Counted from the stretch's first letter, positions 39,412 to 48,679 are shown. The stretch: 64,000 bases of DNA from Butyrivibrio sp. CB08 (GCF_003625485.1 NZ_RAIR01000001.1:1-64000); one strand, 5' to 3'. Notes: a model not told the origin generated them from the sequence alone. Translations and numbers: made by a program.

Positions 39412-40038
39412 ATGAAAACACGGCAAGAAGCCCTAAGCTACGGGCTGTCATTTCCAGACACATACCAGGAGGCGCCATTTCATGACCCCAACTGGCAGCT
39501 TGTCAGGGTAAAAAAGTCTAAGAAGGCTTTTTTGTGGACCTATGAAAAAGATGGCTATATCAACCTTAATGTAAAGGTTGATACAGAGTGGCGTGACCTT
39601 TGGAGAAAGACATATGACGCAGTACTTCCTGCATATCATCAGAACAAGGAGCACTGGAATACCATAGTGCTGGACGGTTCAATTCCTGATGATGTGGTAA
39701 AGAGGATGATCGCTGAGAGCTATGACCTTGTTACTGACTCTCCAACAAGAAGGATCTATGAGGCAGTTAAAAAGATCCCCAAAGGTCAGGTTGCTACATA
39801 CGCAGATGTTGCAGAAATGGCTGGCGACAGGAAGATGGCAAGGGCTGTTGGCAATGCACTTCACAAGAACCCTGACCCAACTACGATTCCCTGCCACCGG
39901 GTTGTGAATTCCAAGGGAGAGCTTGCCGGCGAATATGCCTTTGGCGGAGCCTGGAAGCAGGCAGAAATACTGAAGAGCGAAGGCGTTGAGATCGTTGAAG
40001 GCAAGGTGAAGCTGGAGAAATACAGAATAAAATTCTAG
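39412..40038 (+). CDS. MmcQ/YjbR domain fused to Ogt/ATL-type DNA methyltransferase domain
   Basis: 208 residues. Residues 1-105 are MmcQ/YjbR-like (SFPDTYQEAPFHDPNWQLVR, DGYINLNVKVD). Residues 115-208 are the C-terminal domain of O6-methylguanine-DNA methyltransferase: helix-turn-helix KGQVATYADVAEMAG, the active-site PCHRV with the alkyl-acceptor Cys, and the following GYAFGG-type loop. The Cys suggests real alkyl transfer and not an ATL protein. YjbR domains are DNA-binding-like, which could replace the missing N-terminal domain of MGMT. Follows LysR by 17 bases. Confidence 0.88.
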   Translation: MKTRQEALSYGLSFPDTYQEAPFHDPNWQLVRVKKSKKAFLWTYEKDGYINLNVKVDTEWRDLWRKTYDAVLPAYHQNKEHWNTIVLDGSIPDDVVKRMIAESYDLVTDSPTRRIYEAVKKIPKGQVATYADVAEMAGDRKMARAVGNALHKNPDPTTIPCHRVVNSKGELAGEYAFGGAWKQAEILKSEGVEIVEGKVKLEKYRIKF

Positions 40039-40052
40039 AGGCAAGACTTAAT

Positions 40053-40082
40053 TCCAGGGGCGGGAATTTCCCGCCTCTTTTT
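40053..40082 (+). terminator. Intrinsic terminator after YjbR-Ogt gene
   Basis: AGGGGCGGGAA pairs with TTCCCGCCTCT (one G-T wobble), followed by TTTTT. Confidence 0.85.
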
Positions 40083-40107
40083 AAATGCCTTTCAACAAAA
40101 AATAATG

Positions 40108-40141
40108 TATAATCTAAACATGACATACTGATGACATGTTT
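40108..40141 (+). promoter_or_regulatory. Promoter -10 and inverted repeat upstream of WYL regulator
   Basis: TATAAT at 40108-40113; just after it AAACATG (40116-40122) and CATGTTT (40135-40141) form a 7-bp inverted repeat, a possible operator for autoregulation. The -35 box is not clear. Confidence 0.5.
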
Positions 40142-40173
40142 ACCGTCGTAAGATACATACAGAAGGTGATCAA

Positions 40174-41133
40174 ATGAAGATTGACAGACTGATCGGAATA
40201 CTTTCAATTCTTTTGCAAAAAGAGATAACCACAGCTCCAGAGCTGGCTGAGCACTTTGAGGTGTCAAGGCGAACCATCAACAGGGATATCGAAACTCTGT
40301 GCCAGGCGGGAATACCTATCCAGACAACCCAGGGTGTTGGAGGCGGTATCAGCATCATGGATGGCTACCGGATGGATAAGACTCTTTTGACCTCCAGAGA
40401 CATGCAGATGATACTGGCAGGCCTTCGAAGCCTTGATAGTGTCAGCGGAAGCGGATACTACGGACAGCTCATGGAAAAGATCCAGGCAGGGTCCTCGGAG
40501 TTCATTAGCGGAAGAGATTCGATCCTCATCGATTTATCCTCCTGGTATCGGGACACGCTGGCACCAAAGATTGCCCTTATCCAGGATGCCATTGAGCTCC
40601 AGAAGCGGATCAGATTCGACTACTATTCTCCAGGCGGAGACAGCAAAAGAGAGATCGAGCCCTACTACCTTATCTTTAAGTGGTCCAGCTGGTACATCTA
40701 CGGATACTGCCTGCTGCGTAAGGATTTTAGGCTCTTTAAGCTAAACAGGATGGATGGAATAAGGCATGGAAAGGGCTTTGAGAGAAAGAGCGAGATCCCT
40801 ATGCCAGACCTTTCCAATGACAAGGTTTTTCCACCAAGTGGAAGAGTCAAGGCGGTCTTTGACCCCTCCATGAAGTGGCAGCTTGTTGAGGAGTACGGCG
40901 TTAGCTCTTTTACCGAGCAGAAGGATGGAACCCTGCTCTTCGAAATTGATTATCCGGATGACGAGGGACTGATAGCGTGGATCCTGTCCTGCAGGGATAA
41001 AGTGACGGTTCTTGAGCCGGAGTCTGTCAGGGAAAAGATACTTAAGATCACCAGTGACATTGAGGCTAAATATAGAAAGACGGAGAAAAAACATGGAAAA
41101 CAAAGCACTGGTAGTAATCGACATTCAAAATGA
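40174..41133 (+). CDS. YafY-type regulator with WYL domain
   Basis: 319 residues. N-terminal helix-turn-helix (ITTAPELAEHFEVSRRTINR), a WYL ligand domain at about 135-215 (RFDYYSPGGDSKREIEPYYL, WYIYGYCLLRKDFRLFKLNR), and a C-terminal WCX region. WYL proteins sense nucleic acids or small ligands. GAAGGTGA precedes ATG 40174. Its end overlaps the isochorismatase start by 41 bases, so it leads an operon of four further genes. Confidence 0.9.
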   Translation: MKIDRLIGILSILLQKEITTAPELAEHFEVSRRTINRDIETLCQAGIPIQTTQGVGGGISIMDGYRMDKTLLTSRDMQMILAGLRSLDSVSGSGYYGQLMEKIQAGSSEFISGRDSILIDLSSWYRDTLAPKIALIQDAIELQKRIRFDYYSPGGDSKREIEPYYLIFKWSSWYIYGYCLLRKDFRLFKLNRMDGIRHGKGFERKSEIPMPDLSNDKVFPPSGRVKAVFDPSMKWQLVEEYGVSSFTEQKDGTLLFEIDYPDDEGLIAWILSCRDKVTVLEPESVREKILKITSDIEAKYRKTEKKHGKQSTGSNRHSK

Positions 41134-41587
41134 CATAACAAAAAACTACAGAACGATCATTGATAAGCTCAATCAGGCAGTGGACTGGGCAGTGAGTAAG
41201 GACATGCACGTGGTCTACATCAGGCACTACAACCTGTCCCCAGGAACCAGAACCTTTAAGCCCGGGACAAAGGGGGCAGAACTTGCCCCTGAGCTTAAGA
41301 AGGTTTCAGATAATGTCTTTGAAAAATCCAAGTCCAATTCCCTCACAAGCGAGGGCTTTGCGAAATTCATAGAAGACAACGGCATCAGAGAGTTCTACAT
41401 CACAGGGGCGGATGCCACTGGCTGTGTAAAATCTACCTGCTTTAACATGACCAAGGCAGGCTACACAGTCCACGTAATATCTGACTGTGTAACAAGCTAT
41501 GATCTTAAAAAGCTTGATGAGATGTACGCCTACTACGCAGCTAAGGGCTGTGAAGTAAAAGAGCTTAATGATTATATAAATGCATAA
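41093..41587 (+). CDS. Isochorismatase-family cysteine hydrolase
   Basis: 164 residues. ALVVIDIQNDI (Asp nucleophile-activating), the Lys of EKSKSNSLTSEG and TGADATGCVKSTCFNMTKAG with the catalytic Cys make up the usual triad of nicotinamidase-type hydrolases. It probably hydrolyses an amide. ATG 41093 follows GGAGAAAAA and lies within the end of the WYL gene. A 14-residue fragment of a related gene is found at 30425. Confidence 0.88.
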   Translation: MENKALVVIDIQNDITKNYRTIIDKLNQAVDWAVSKDMHVVYIRHYNLSPGTRTFKPGTKGAELAPELKKVSDNVFEKSKSNSLTSEGFAKFIEDNGIREFYITGADATGCVKSTCFNMTKAGYTVHVISDCVTSYDLKKLDEMYAYYAAKGCEVKELNDYINA

Positions 41588-41605
41588 CATATGGAGGACA
41601 GGATT

Positions 41606-42025
41606 ATGAGATTAGATGGTTTTGGATTACTTGTTGAAGACATGGGGAAGATGGTCCGCTTTTACAGGGACGTGCTTGGCTTTGAGATCAAGGAAGCAGA
41701 AGATACTACAAACGTGTACCTGGTGAAGGATGGGACTCTTTTCCTTCTGTATGGAAGACAAGATTTTGAGAAGATGACAAGCCGCAAGTACGAGTATTTA
41801 AAAGGCCTTAATGGACACTTTGAGATCGCTCTTTATGTGGATACCTTCGATGAAGTTGACGCGGCATTTAAGAAGGCCGTAGCCGGCGGCGCGACACCAG
41901 TTCTTGAGCCTGAGCTTGAGCCCTGGGGCCAGAGGACCTGCTATATCGCAGATCCTGAAGGCAACCTTGTCGAGATCGGTTCCTGGAACAAGCCCTACGA
42001 GGCAAAAGACATCTCAGAGGAATGA
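41606..42025 (+). CDS. VOC family (glyoxalase/bleomycin resistance-like) protein
   Basis: 139 residues, two beta-alpha-beta-beta-beta units: LDGFGLLVEDMGKMVRFYRD at the start and IALYVDTFDEVDAAFKKAVA in the middle, ending with CYIADPEGNLVEIGSW carrying the metal Glu. Enzyme or drug-binding protein of unknown substrate. ATG 41606 follows GGAGG by eight bases; the fourth gene of the WYL operon is next. Confidence 0.85.
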   Translation: MRLDGFGLLVEDMGKMVRFYRDVLGFEIKEAEDTTNVYLVKDGTLFLLYGRQDFEKMTSRKYEYLKGLNGHFEIALYVDTFDEVDAAFKKAVAGGATPVLEPELEPWGQRTCYIADPEGNLVEIGSWNKPYEAKDISEE

Positions 42026-42129
42026 AGATCTCTGAACTCTACTTTCCGTAGGTGGAAGCTCTTTTCCCGAAGGCATACAATTTGGATTCAGGGAAAAGAA
42101 ATATCGAATACGGAAGGAGATTTGACACC

Positions 42130-42813
42130 ATGAAAATATTAGTGCTTAACGGAAGCCCCAAGGAAAAGAGCGATACGATCCGCATGACAAAAGCGTTTCT
42201 CGAAGGACTTAATAGGAGCGGTAACCATGAAGTAAACATTGTAAATGTCATCGACAAGAAGATTGTTCCCTGTAGAGGCTGTTTTGGTTGCTGGCAAAAG
42301 GGTGATGGACACTGCATTATAGAGGATGACCAGAATGAAATTCTTGATATGTACGTAGGCGCAGACATAGTCATTTGGAGCTTTCCGTTATATTGCTATT
42401 CAATGCCTTCGCACCTTAAGGCGGTCCTGGACAGGACTATTCCGCTGGTGCAGATGAGAATGGTGGAGGAAGCAGATGGCAGTGTTCACCACATGCCACT
42501 GGTGGACTTTTCAAAGATACACACCATTGTCATCAGTGGATGCGGGTTCCCAAACTGGGAGGGTAACTTCGACGCATTGAGAATCATGTGCGATCAGTGC
42601 TTTCATGGACCGGATATGGTGTGCGTTCCGGAGGCACCTCTTTTGAACATCCCTGAAGCGGCCCCTGTTGCCGATACCCTTCTTGATGAATTTAGAAAGG
42701 CCGGAGAGGAGTATGGAAAAGAGCTAAAGCTTTCCCCCGAGACAATCGCAAGACTAGAAACACCAATGATCCCCAAGGAGGACTACATCAAAGGGGTAAA
42801 TGGTGAAGCATAA
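42130..42813 (+). CDS. Flavodoxin-fold NAD(P)H-dependent oxidoreductase
   Basis: 227 residues. ILVLNGSPKEKSDTIRM (FMN phosphate loop), CRGCFGCWQKGDGHCIIEDD (the iron-sulfur-flavoprotein-like Cys cluster) and SFPLYCYSMPSHLKAVLDR are family hallmarks. It reduces quinones or nitro compounds, or acts as an iron-sulfur flavoprotein. ATG 42130 follows GAAGGAGA; earlier in-frame starts lack a binding site. Confidence 0.87.
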   Translation: MKILVLNGSPKEKSDTIRMTKAFLEGLNRSGNHEVNIVNVIDKKIVPCRGCFGCWQKGDGHCIIEDDQNEILDMYVGADIVIWSFPLYCYSMPSHLKAVLDRTIPLVQMRMVEEADGSVHHMPLVDFSKIHTIVISGCGFPNWEGNFDALRIMCDQCFHGPDMVCVPEAPLLNIPEAAPVADTLLDEFRKAGEEYGKELKLSPETIARLETPMIPKEDYIKGVNGEA

Positions 42814-42830
42814 AAAAGAAAGGACTTATC

Positions 42831-43580
42831 ATGGAATATATAAAGCTAACAAAAGACAACCTGGAAAAGGAGCACATCTGCTGCGCCATATCAAACAACA
42901 AGGATGTGCAGGTGGCGTCCAAGAAGGCGTGGCTATCTGACAGACTGGAGGAAGGGCTGGTGTTCTTAAAGAGTGCAGAGAGAGGTAAGTGCTTCATCGA
43001 GTACATTCCTGCGGAGTATGCATGGAATCCCATAGACGCGGAAGGGTACATGTACATCGACTGCCTGTGGGTGTCAGGATCCATGAAGGGTCATGGATAC
43101 TCCAGCGAGCTCCTCTCCGAATGCATTAGAGACAGCAAGGAGAAGGGGAAGAAGGGACTGTGCGTTCTGGCAGCTGCTAAGAAGAAGCCATTCCTGTCGG
43201 ACCCTAAGTTCCTTGCCTTCAAGGGATTTGAAGTTGCTGATGAAGCTGACAACGGAATCCAGTTGTGGTACCTGCCTTTTGACAAAAACGCTAAGGCGCC
43301 GGCGTTTAAGGAGTGTGCGAAGCACCCGCATATAGATGAAATGGGATTTGTTTTGTACTACACCAACCAGTGCCCTTTCAACGCCAAGTATGTTCCTGTC
43401 CTTGAAGAGACTGCCAAAGCCAACAAAATACCATTTAAGGCAGTTAAGATCGACACCAGGGAGGCGGCTCAGAGCGCTCCCACACCAATAACAACCTATG
43501 CATTATTCCATGACGGAGAGTACATAACCAATGAGCAGATGAACGACAAGAAGTTCCTTAAGCTCAGCGAATCCATATAA
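42831..43580 (+). CDS. GNAT acetyltransferase with YoaP-like C-terminal domain
   Basis: 249 residues: an N-terminal GNAT domain (WVSGSMKGHGYSSELLSECI holds the acetyl-CoA loop) and from about 150 a YoaP-like domain with MGFVLYYTNQCPFNAKYVPV, a thioredoxin-like fold whose active site has one Cys (CPFN). The combination is known as the YoaP family. AAAGGA lies before the ATG, 17 bases after the flavodoxin gene. Substrate unknown. Confidence 0.85.
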   Translation: MEYIKLTKDNLEKEHICCAISNNKDVQVASKKAWLSDRLEEGLVFLKSAERGKCFIEYIPAEYAWNPIDAEGYMYIDCLWVSGSMKGHGYSSELLSECIRDSKEKGKKGLCVLAAAKKKPFLSDPKFLAFKGFEVADEADNGIQLWYLPFDKNAKAPAFKECAKHPHIDEMGFVLYYTNQCPFNAKYVPVLEETAKANKIPFKAVKIDTREAAQSAPTPITTYALFHDGEYITNEQMNDKKFLKLSESI

Positions 43581-43594
43581 TACGAAAATCAGTG

Positions 43595-43640
43595 CAAAGC
43601 GGTCTCAAATGAGTGTATCTGGAGCCGCTTTGTTTTGTTT
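43595..43640 (+). terminator. Intrinsic terminator of the WYL operon
   Basis: CAAAGCGG pairs with CCGCTTTG, with an inner TCTC/GGAG pairing, followed by TTTTG. Confidence 0.8.
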
Positions 43641-43727
43641 TGTGGTAAATAATATAGTGGGCAGTAATAGATTTTACGCTGAAAACTAAGAGCTCGTTAA
43701 ATTCGAAATTACAAGGGGAAAAGAGCT

Positions 43728-44210
43728 ATGGACAACAATTACCTTCAGAAATTAACCGACCAGTATCAGATAAACCAGATCCTAAAGACCAACGACGACA
43801 GCAGGGAGCATGGCCTTACTCTCACAGAAGCGGACGCTGCAGCTCTTGCCGTAGCCCGCAGGGATACATTGCAGAGCGAGCGCCGTGTGGAGTTTGGTGA
43901 GGGCATAATGCCAAAGCTTATCCGCACTTTCTGCGACTCCACATTTATCGATCAGGATGATTATCAGGAGACACTTTCAAGGCTCCAGGATATCTTTTAC
44001 CTGTACAAGAACGAGTCAATGGATATGGTCACGGACGACGAGCTTCTTGCCATGATGAAAAGAGCTTTCGAAGAGGAGTCAGGGGGAGACCTTGAATACC
44101 TTGAAGGAACGGCCCTTGAGGATTTTGCAAGAAGGGTAAGAGCTGGAGAAAACTGGGCTGACAGATATAAAAGAGATAAACTTAACCTGGAGGATAGCGA
44201 TGAATTTTGA
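43728..44210 (+). CDS. DUF6323 family protein
   Basis: 160 residues, mainly helical and acidic. RRDTLQSERRVEFGEGIMPK with the following FCDSTFIDQDDY is typical of the DUF6323 family, which occurs next to DUF6179 in Clostridia; function unknown. AAGGGGAAAAG precedes ATG 43728. It overlaps the next gene by 11 bases. Confidence 0.72.
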   Translation: MDNNYLQKLTDQYQINQILKTNDDSREHGLTLTEADAAALAVARRDTLQSERRVEFGEGIMPKLIRTFCDSTFIDQDDYQETLSRLQDIFYLYKNESMDMVTDDELLAMMKRAFEEESGGDLEYLEGTALEDFARRVRAGENWADRYKRDKLNLEDSDEF

Positions 44211-44763
44211 GCCGGAAGAGCTGATACCAATAGTTGCAGAACTTACAGATATGTATACAAAGGGCGAGAGCACCTCAGTTACCTACGAGGCGGCCCAGCA
44301 CCTGATGGAGGCGGTACTTTACTGCGTTCATGAGGCCGAGACCCTTGGAGGACTGGTCACAGAAAAACCAGATGCCAGAACCCTCTACGAAGCTGGCTAT
44401 CAGGAAGTGCTAAGCAAGCTTGAGCGCACAAAAGAGAAATACAAAGCCCTGATATCTAACTTTTCTTCCTACGGAAATCGCAACTTAAATGACACAGTTC
44501 TTAAGGCTATTCCGGGGTTTTTTAAGCTCTACAATCCCCGGTTTTCGCCTCAGGACACAATAATAACCATGGATTATCCCACAGTGGTGCCGATCCAGGA
44601 TAAAACAGGAATCGACGCCATCGAAGAATACGTTGATAAGATTGCTGCCGAGCAGCATTTTCTATCTTCCTTTGCGCCGGGATATGTGGAAGAAGTGCTT
44701 AAATCCTACACTCCCGACTATAAGGATCAGTTTTTTAACCTGTCAGATATTATACTTTCTTAA
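44200..44763 (+). CDS. DUF6179-like protein
   Basis: 187 residues, helical (EAAQHLMEAVLYCVHEAETL and YEAGYQEVLSKLERTKEKYK). The pairing with DUF6323 and the 11-base overlap suggest the DUF6179 partner; it seems shorter than that family's usual members, as I recall them. Role unknown. Confidence 0.62.
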   Translation: MNFEPEELIPIVAELTDMYTKGESTSVTYEAAQHLMEAVLYCVHEAETLGGLVTEKPDARTLYEAGYQEVLSKLERTKEKYKALISNFSSYGNRNLNDTVLKAIPGFFKLYNPRFSPQDTIITMDYPTVVPIQDKTGIDAIEEYVDKIAAEQHFLSSFAPGYVEEVLKSYTPDYKDQFFNLSDIILS

Positions 44764-44839
44764 GAATTTGCCGGTCTAAGTTATGATAAAATTTGAATAT
44801 ATAAACGTTAATTCGATTATAAGTATTTGGGTTTTGTGA

Positions 44840-46195
44840 ATGAAGAAACTTGACCAGGCAACTAAATATACCGTAATCATCTGCATAGGAATCGCATTAT
44901 TTAACCTGATCTTTGGCTACAGCCTGACCCGGATCTCAGCTAATGCCATGAGAACGCTGATCGATGGGCGTATGCTTGATGTTTCCAACACTGCTGCGGC
45001 AATGTTAAATGGAGATGACCTTGAAGCGCTCAACAAGGATGATTATGATTCCCCTGAGTATAAGAGAGTTATGCAGACTCTGACGTACTTTCAGGACAAC
45101 ATCGAACTGGAATACATATACTGTATTAAGCAGGTTGGAGAAAGAGAGTTTGTATTCAGTGTGGATCCAACGGTTGAGGATCCCGGTGAATTTGGCACTC
45201 CTATCGTATATACAGATGCGCTGTATAACGCCAGTAAGGGACAGGCTGATGTTGACGACGACCCGTATCATGACAGTTGGGGCTCTTTTTACAGTTCCTA
45301 TTCCCCTGTGTTTGACTCAAAGGGCGAAGTGGCTGGAATTGTGGCTGCGGATTTCAGTGTGGACTGGTACCAGAATAAGATAAGACTTATGTCACTTATT
45401 GTTGGTGCATTTGTGGCAACTGCCTTTGCTTTTAGTATTCTGATCGCCATCCTCATCGCGACCCAGTATAAAAAATACTTCCTGAAGCTTACAGATAAGA
45501 TGAATGAGCTGTCAAATGGTATAGACACTCTGATCAATGAGGCGCTTCCGGGAGTTGATACCAGAGAAGACTCCCAGATAACAAAAACGGATAAAAACGT
45601 CAACATGAGTGATGCCATGGAGGTCCTTGGAGAAAAGATCGGTGTCATGCAGATGCGTCTTTCAAGGCAGATAGAGAACATCCGATCCAACGCTTATGTT
45701 GATGCTCTTACAGGGCTAAACAACAGAAATTCCTATATAGAATATCTGCAGATTCTGGAAAAGAAGATCGCTGAGGATGCTAACTACATCTTTTCAGTTG
45801 TAGTATTTGATATCAATCAGCTAAAGGTCATTAACGATGACTATGGCCATGATACTGGAGACAGACTGATAGAATCCATAGCGGGAGATATCAAGGTGGC
45901 TTTTGCTGGAGGCAGGATATACCGCGTTGGCGGTGATGAGTTTGTGGCCATCTTAGAAGAAGCGGATCTTTCAGACAGGATAGCAACTCTTCGGGAAATA
46001 GTAGCAAGAAAGAACAAAGAAGCCCCGATAACGCACAACCCTGACCTGGATATAGGCGTATCCCTTGGCTGTGCAACCTATGACCCCAAGATGGACAGAA
46101 CCTATTCAGAGGTATTTAACAGGGCTGACGATGCCATGTATGCTGATAAGCGGGAATTCTACAAGACCCATGAGGACAGAAGAAAAAAGAGATAA
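44840..46195 (+). CDS. Membrane diguanylate cyclase with extracytoplasmic sensor
   Basis: 451 residues. Membrane segments at about 12-30 and 188-212 flank a sensor region (about 33-185) of Cache-like type; the C-terminal GGDEF domain (about 285-445) has DALTGLNNRNS and the active-site RVGGDEFVAI. It would make cyclic di-GMP from two GTP; no RxxD inhibitory site precedes GGDEF. The gene stands alone between DUF6179 and the bidirectional terminator. Confidence 0.92.
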   Translation: MKKLDQATKYTVIICIGIALFNLIFGYSLTRISANAMRTLIDGRMLDVSNTAAAMLNGDDLEALNKDDYDSPEYKRVMQTLTYFQDNIELEYIYCIKQVGEREFVFSVDPTVEDPGEFGTPIVYTDALYNASKGQADVDDDPYHDSWGSFYSSYSPVFDSKGEVAGIVAADFSVDWYQNKIRLMSLIVGAFVATAFAFSILIAILIATQYKKYFLKLTDKMNELSNGIDTLINEALPGVDTREDSQITKTDKNVNMSDAMEVLGEKIGVMQMRLSRQIENIRSNAYVDALTGLNNRNSYIEYLQILEKKIAEDANYIFSVVVFDINQLKVINDDYGHDTGDRLIESIAGDIKVAFAGGRIYRVGGDEFVAILEEADLSDRIATLREIVARKNKEAPITHNPDLDIGVSLGCATYDPKMDRTYSEVFNRADDAMYADKREFYKTHEDRRKKR

Positions 46196-46229
46196 AAAAA
46201 CCAGGTGCCTAAAAGCTCCTGGTTTTTTT
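46194..46229. terminator. Bidirectional intrinsic terminator
   Basis: AAAAAAACCAGG and CCTGGTTTTTTT form a symmetrical stem that serves both the plus-strand diguanylate cyclase and the minus-strand QueT gene. Confidence 0.9.
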
Positions 46230-46231
46230 GA

Positions 46232-46738
46232 TTACATTTTAAACAGAGAACTGCTGATGGGTTCAAGGGCGATCAAAAGAAGGATTCCAAGGATATAGCA
46301 GGAAATGATCTCTCCAAGTCCCACGGTTGCAGTAAAGAACAGTAGTGATCCAGGTATCTGATAAACCCTCATAAGAAGCTGAGGTACGATGATCATGTTT
46401 GCCACGATGGGTGGAATCGGGCACAGCCACTTAGCAAGAGGCTTTTTAACCTTTCCGCCGATGATGTAGGTGCCAACTGCTCCGATAAGAGTGGCCAAAG
46501 ACCCAAAGATAACATCAAGGGTCATACATCCTGTCAGAAGATTACTTAAGATACATCCCACAAAGAGTCCGGGGATGGCAGCAGGTGTGAAGTATGGAAG
46601 TATTGTCAGCGCCTCGGAAAATCTTACCTGTACTGCGTAGTTTGCAAGGCCCATGGCATTTGCCACAAGGGTCAGGACTACGTAAAGAGCTGCTATGGCA
46701 GCAGCGTGTGTTATAAATACTACGTTTTTGTTTCTCAT
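46232..46738 (-). CDS. queT: QueT family queuosine precursor transporter
   Basis: 168 residues with six membrane segments, the S-component of an ECF importer for preQ1 or another 7-deazaguanine. VQVRFSEALTILPYFTPAAI and GCILSNLLTGC are family motifs. The start at 46738 follows GGAG on the minus strand. QueT genes often have a preQ1 riboswitch; the 100 bases upstream show no clear preQ1-I or -II pattern. Confidence 0.88.
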   Translation of the reverse strand: MRNKNVVFITHAAAIAALYVVLTLVANAMGLANYAVQVRFSEALTILPYFTPAAIPGLFVGCILSNLLTGCMTLDVIFGSLATLIGAVGTYIIGGKVKKPLAKWLCPIPPIVANMIIVPQLLMRVYQIPGSLLFFTATVGLGEIISCYILGILLLIALEPISSSLFKM

Positions 46739-46855
46739 AAAAATCTCCAGTCTAATTTGTGCTACTGAATTGAGCAAAAATATGCTATTACCATTCTGTC
46801 CCATTATGATATCATTTTTCCGAAGGTAAGAGTATATCTGATTGGGGAATTGGGT

Positions 46856-48679
46856 ATGAATAAAGGAAAGTGGACTATGCGCCAGGCCGTTCTCGGGCTG
46901 GTTATCGGTTGTACGCTATTTGCCATCGTCACGCAGACGGTGGTTTTTGAAGTGATCTCAAGGCAGCAGATAAGGCGGGAGTCGCTGCTAAATAACGACG
47001 AGACCCTGGAGAGGATTGAGTCTGAGATCAATTCCTATATTCACAGCAACATTGTCAAAATGCAGGCCATCTACAACGAAGAGGACCTGGTTTATGCCAT
47101 GCGTCATTCTGACAAGAATAGAGAAAGACTCCTTGATTACTACTTTACAGCATGGCACATGTCGGAGCGCCGCTTTGATTCATCGGATCAGCTCCTTGCC
47201 ATGTACATCTACGACAAGAATGATCATCTTGTAAGTTCTCACAGAAAACAACCCTATAATTATCCCCATGACCTGTACGAAACAGACCAGTACGTGAATG
47301 CATCTCACCTTCAGAGTTACCTCGAATCAGATGACTACGCAGTACTTCTGTCTGGCTACCATAATGAGGTGGCAGACCAGGATGTAATGAGACTTGTCCT
47401 TAAGCTCCACACCTACGGAGATGACAGGTCCCAGTTTGGCTACATGGTCTGTGATTTCTCTACCTTCAATATTTCAGAGATCATGAGTAAGTACATCTCA
47501 TCAAGAGACGTGTATGTATGGCTTCAGCCCCAGGGGGATGCCCCAATCGCCCAGGTTGGCAATACAACCAAGGAGGAGAGTAAGCTCTTTTCCCAGCTTA
47601 CAAAGCTCGTTGCCACATCTTCAGAGGAGTTCCCACAGCTGCGGGACGAATCAGGCTCTTTTTACTTAAACAGCAGACCCTTTTCAGATTACAACCTTCA
47701 CATCATCATGCTCACTCCCCAATCGCTGATGATGCACACTCAGAGCGCCCTGGCCAGAACTCTTGCCGTTATCGCAGTATTTATCATCCTGGTGACGCTC
47801 CTTGTGGGAATAATCTTTTCAGGATTCATCTACAGGCCTGTGGAAGAGCTCAGCAACACCATCATCAAGATCAAGAACGGAGACACGGAGCTTCGTGCCA
47901 AGACCGATGGCTGGAGTCAGGAGCTGAAGGTCATGGGCGATGAGTTCAACGAGATGCTGGATCAGATCGGGCAGATGGTTCAGGAGGAGTACGAGGCCAA
48001 GGTACTGATGGAGAGGACTCAGTACAAGGTTCTGCAGGCCCAGATCAATCCGCATTTCCTGTTCAACACACTGGACACCATGAGCGGAATCGCAGCATCC
48101 CAGAACTGCAACCTGGTAAGCGGCCTTTGCCAGTCCCTGTCTGCAATCTTCAGGTACAGCCTGGATATTTCAGACACCCAGTCAACGCTCCAGCAGGAGA
48201 TGGCCCACGTCCGCAACTTCCTCTATGTTATGGACGTTCGAAATGGCAACACAGTTAAGTACAACTATCAGATCGATTCAGACACTTTGGATGACAACAT
48301 TCCACGTATCACCCTCCAACCAATCGTTGAGAATGCGCTGCAGCATGGCCTTCGCAACACCAGGAGGAAGGATAAAGAGCTGACAATAACCGCAAAACAT
48401 GAAGGCGGGGAGCTTGTCATCACCATAGAAGACAACGGCGCAGGAATGGACGCCGCAGCAATGAACGAGCAGCTTGAAAAAGCTGACATTGGAAGAATAG
48501 AGATGGGCCGCAGCATCGGGGTTATGAACGTAAACGCCAGAGTAAAGAGCGTTTACGGAAGCGGCTATGGAATACATTACGAAAGTAGTATTGACGAGGG
48601 GACCAAGGCAGTCATAAGGCTGCCCATAGTAAAACAGGAGGTAAAAGATGGGGGCGAAGTACAAGGTTTTGTCAGCTGA
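46856..48679 (+). CDS. LytS/YesM-type sensor histidine kinase
   Basis: 608 residues. Membrane segments at about 10-30 and 300-325 enclose an extracytoplasmic sensor, followed by HAMP (326-380), the His-kinase motif QINPHFLFNTLDTMSG (about 395) and a HATPase domain with N-box ENALQHGLRN and DNGAGMD. It phosphorylates the response regulator encoded next, overlapping by 32 bases. The pair sits upstream of a sugar ABC importer, as in YesMN systems of Firmicutes. Confidence 0.93.
   Translation: MNKGKWTMRQAVLGLVIGCTLFAIVTQTVVFEVISRQQIRRESLLNNDETLERIESEINSYIHSNIVKMQAIYNEEDLVYAMRHSDKNRERLLDYYFTAWHMSERRFDSSDQLLAMYIYDKNDHLVSSHRKQPYNYPHDLYETDQYVNASHLQSYLESDDYAVLLSGYHNEVADQDVMRLVLKLHTYGDDRSQFGYMVCDFSTFNISEIMSKYISSRDVYVWLQPQGDAPIAQVGNTTKEESKLFSQLTKLVATSSEEFPQLRDESGSFYLNSRPFSDYNLHIIMLTPQSLMMHTQSALARTLAVIAVFIILVTLLVGIIFSGFIYRPVEELSNTIIKIKNGDTELRAKTDGWSQELKVMGDEFNEMLDQIGQMVQEEYEAKVLMERTQYKVLQAQINPHFLFNTLDTMSGIAASQNCNLVSGLCQSLSAIFRYSLDISDTQSTLQQEMAHVRNFLYVMDVRNGNTVKYNYQIDSDTLDDNIPRITLQPIVENALQHGLRNTRRKDKELTITAKHEGGELVITIEDNGAGMDAAAMNEQLEKADIGRIEMGRSIGVMNVNARVKSVYGSGYGIHYESSIDEGTKAVIRLPIVKQEVKDGGEVQGFVS

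Noticed and set aside
46739-46840. preQ1 riboswitch upstream of queT
   Set aside because: The minus-strand leader lacks the preQ1-I pseudoknot pattern and the preQ1-II stems; only a weak AGCA/TGCT hairpin is seen.
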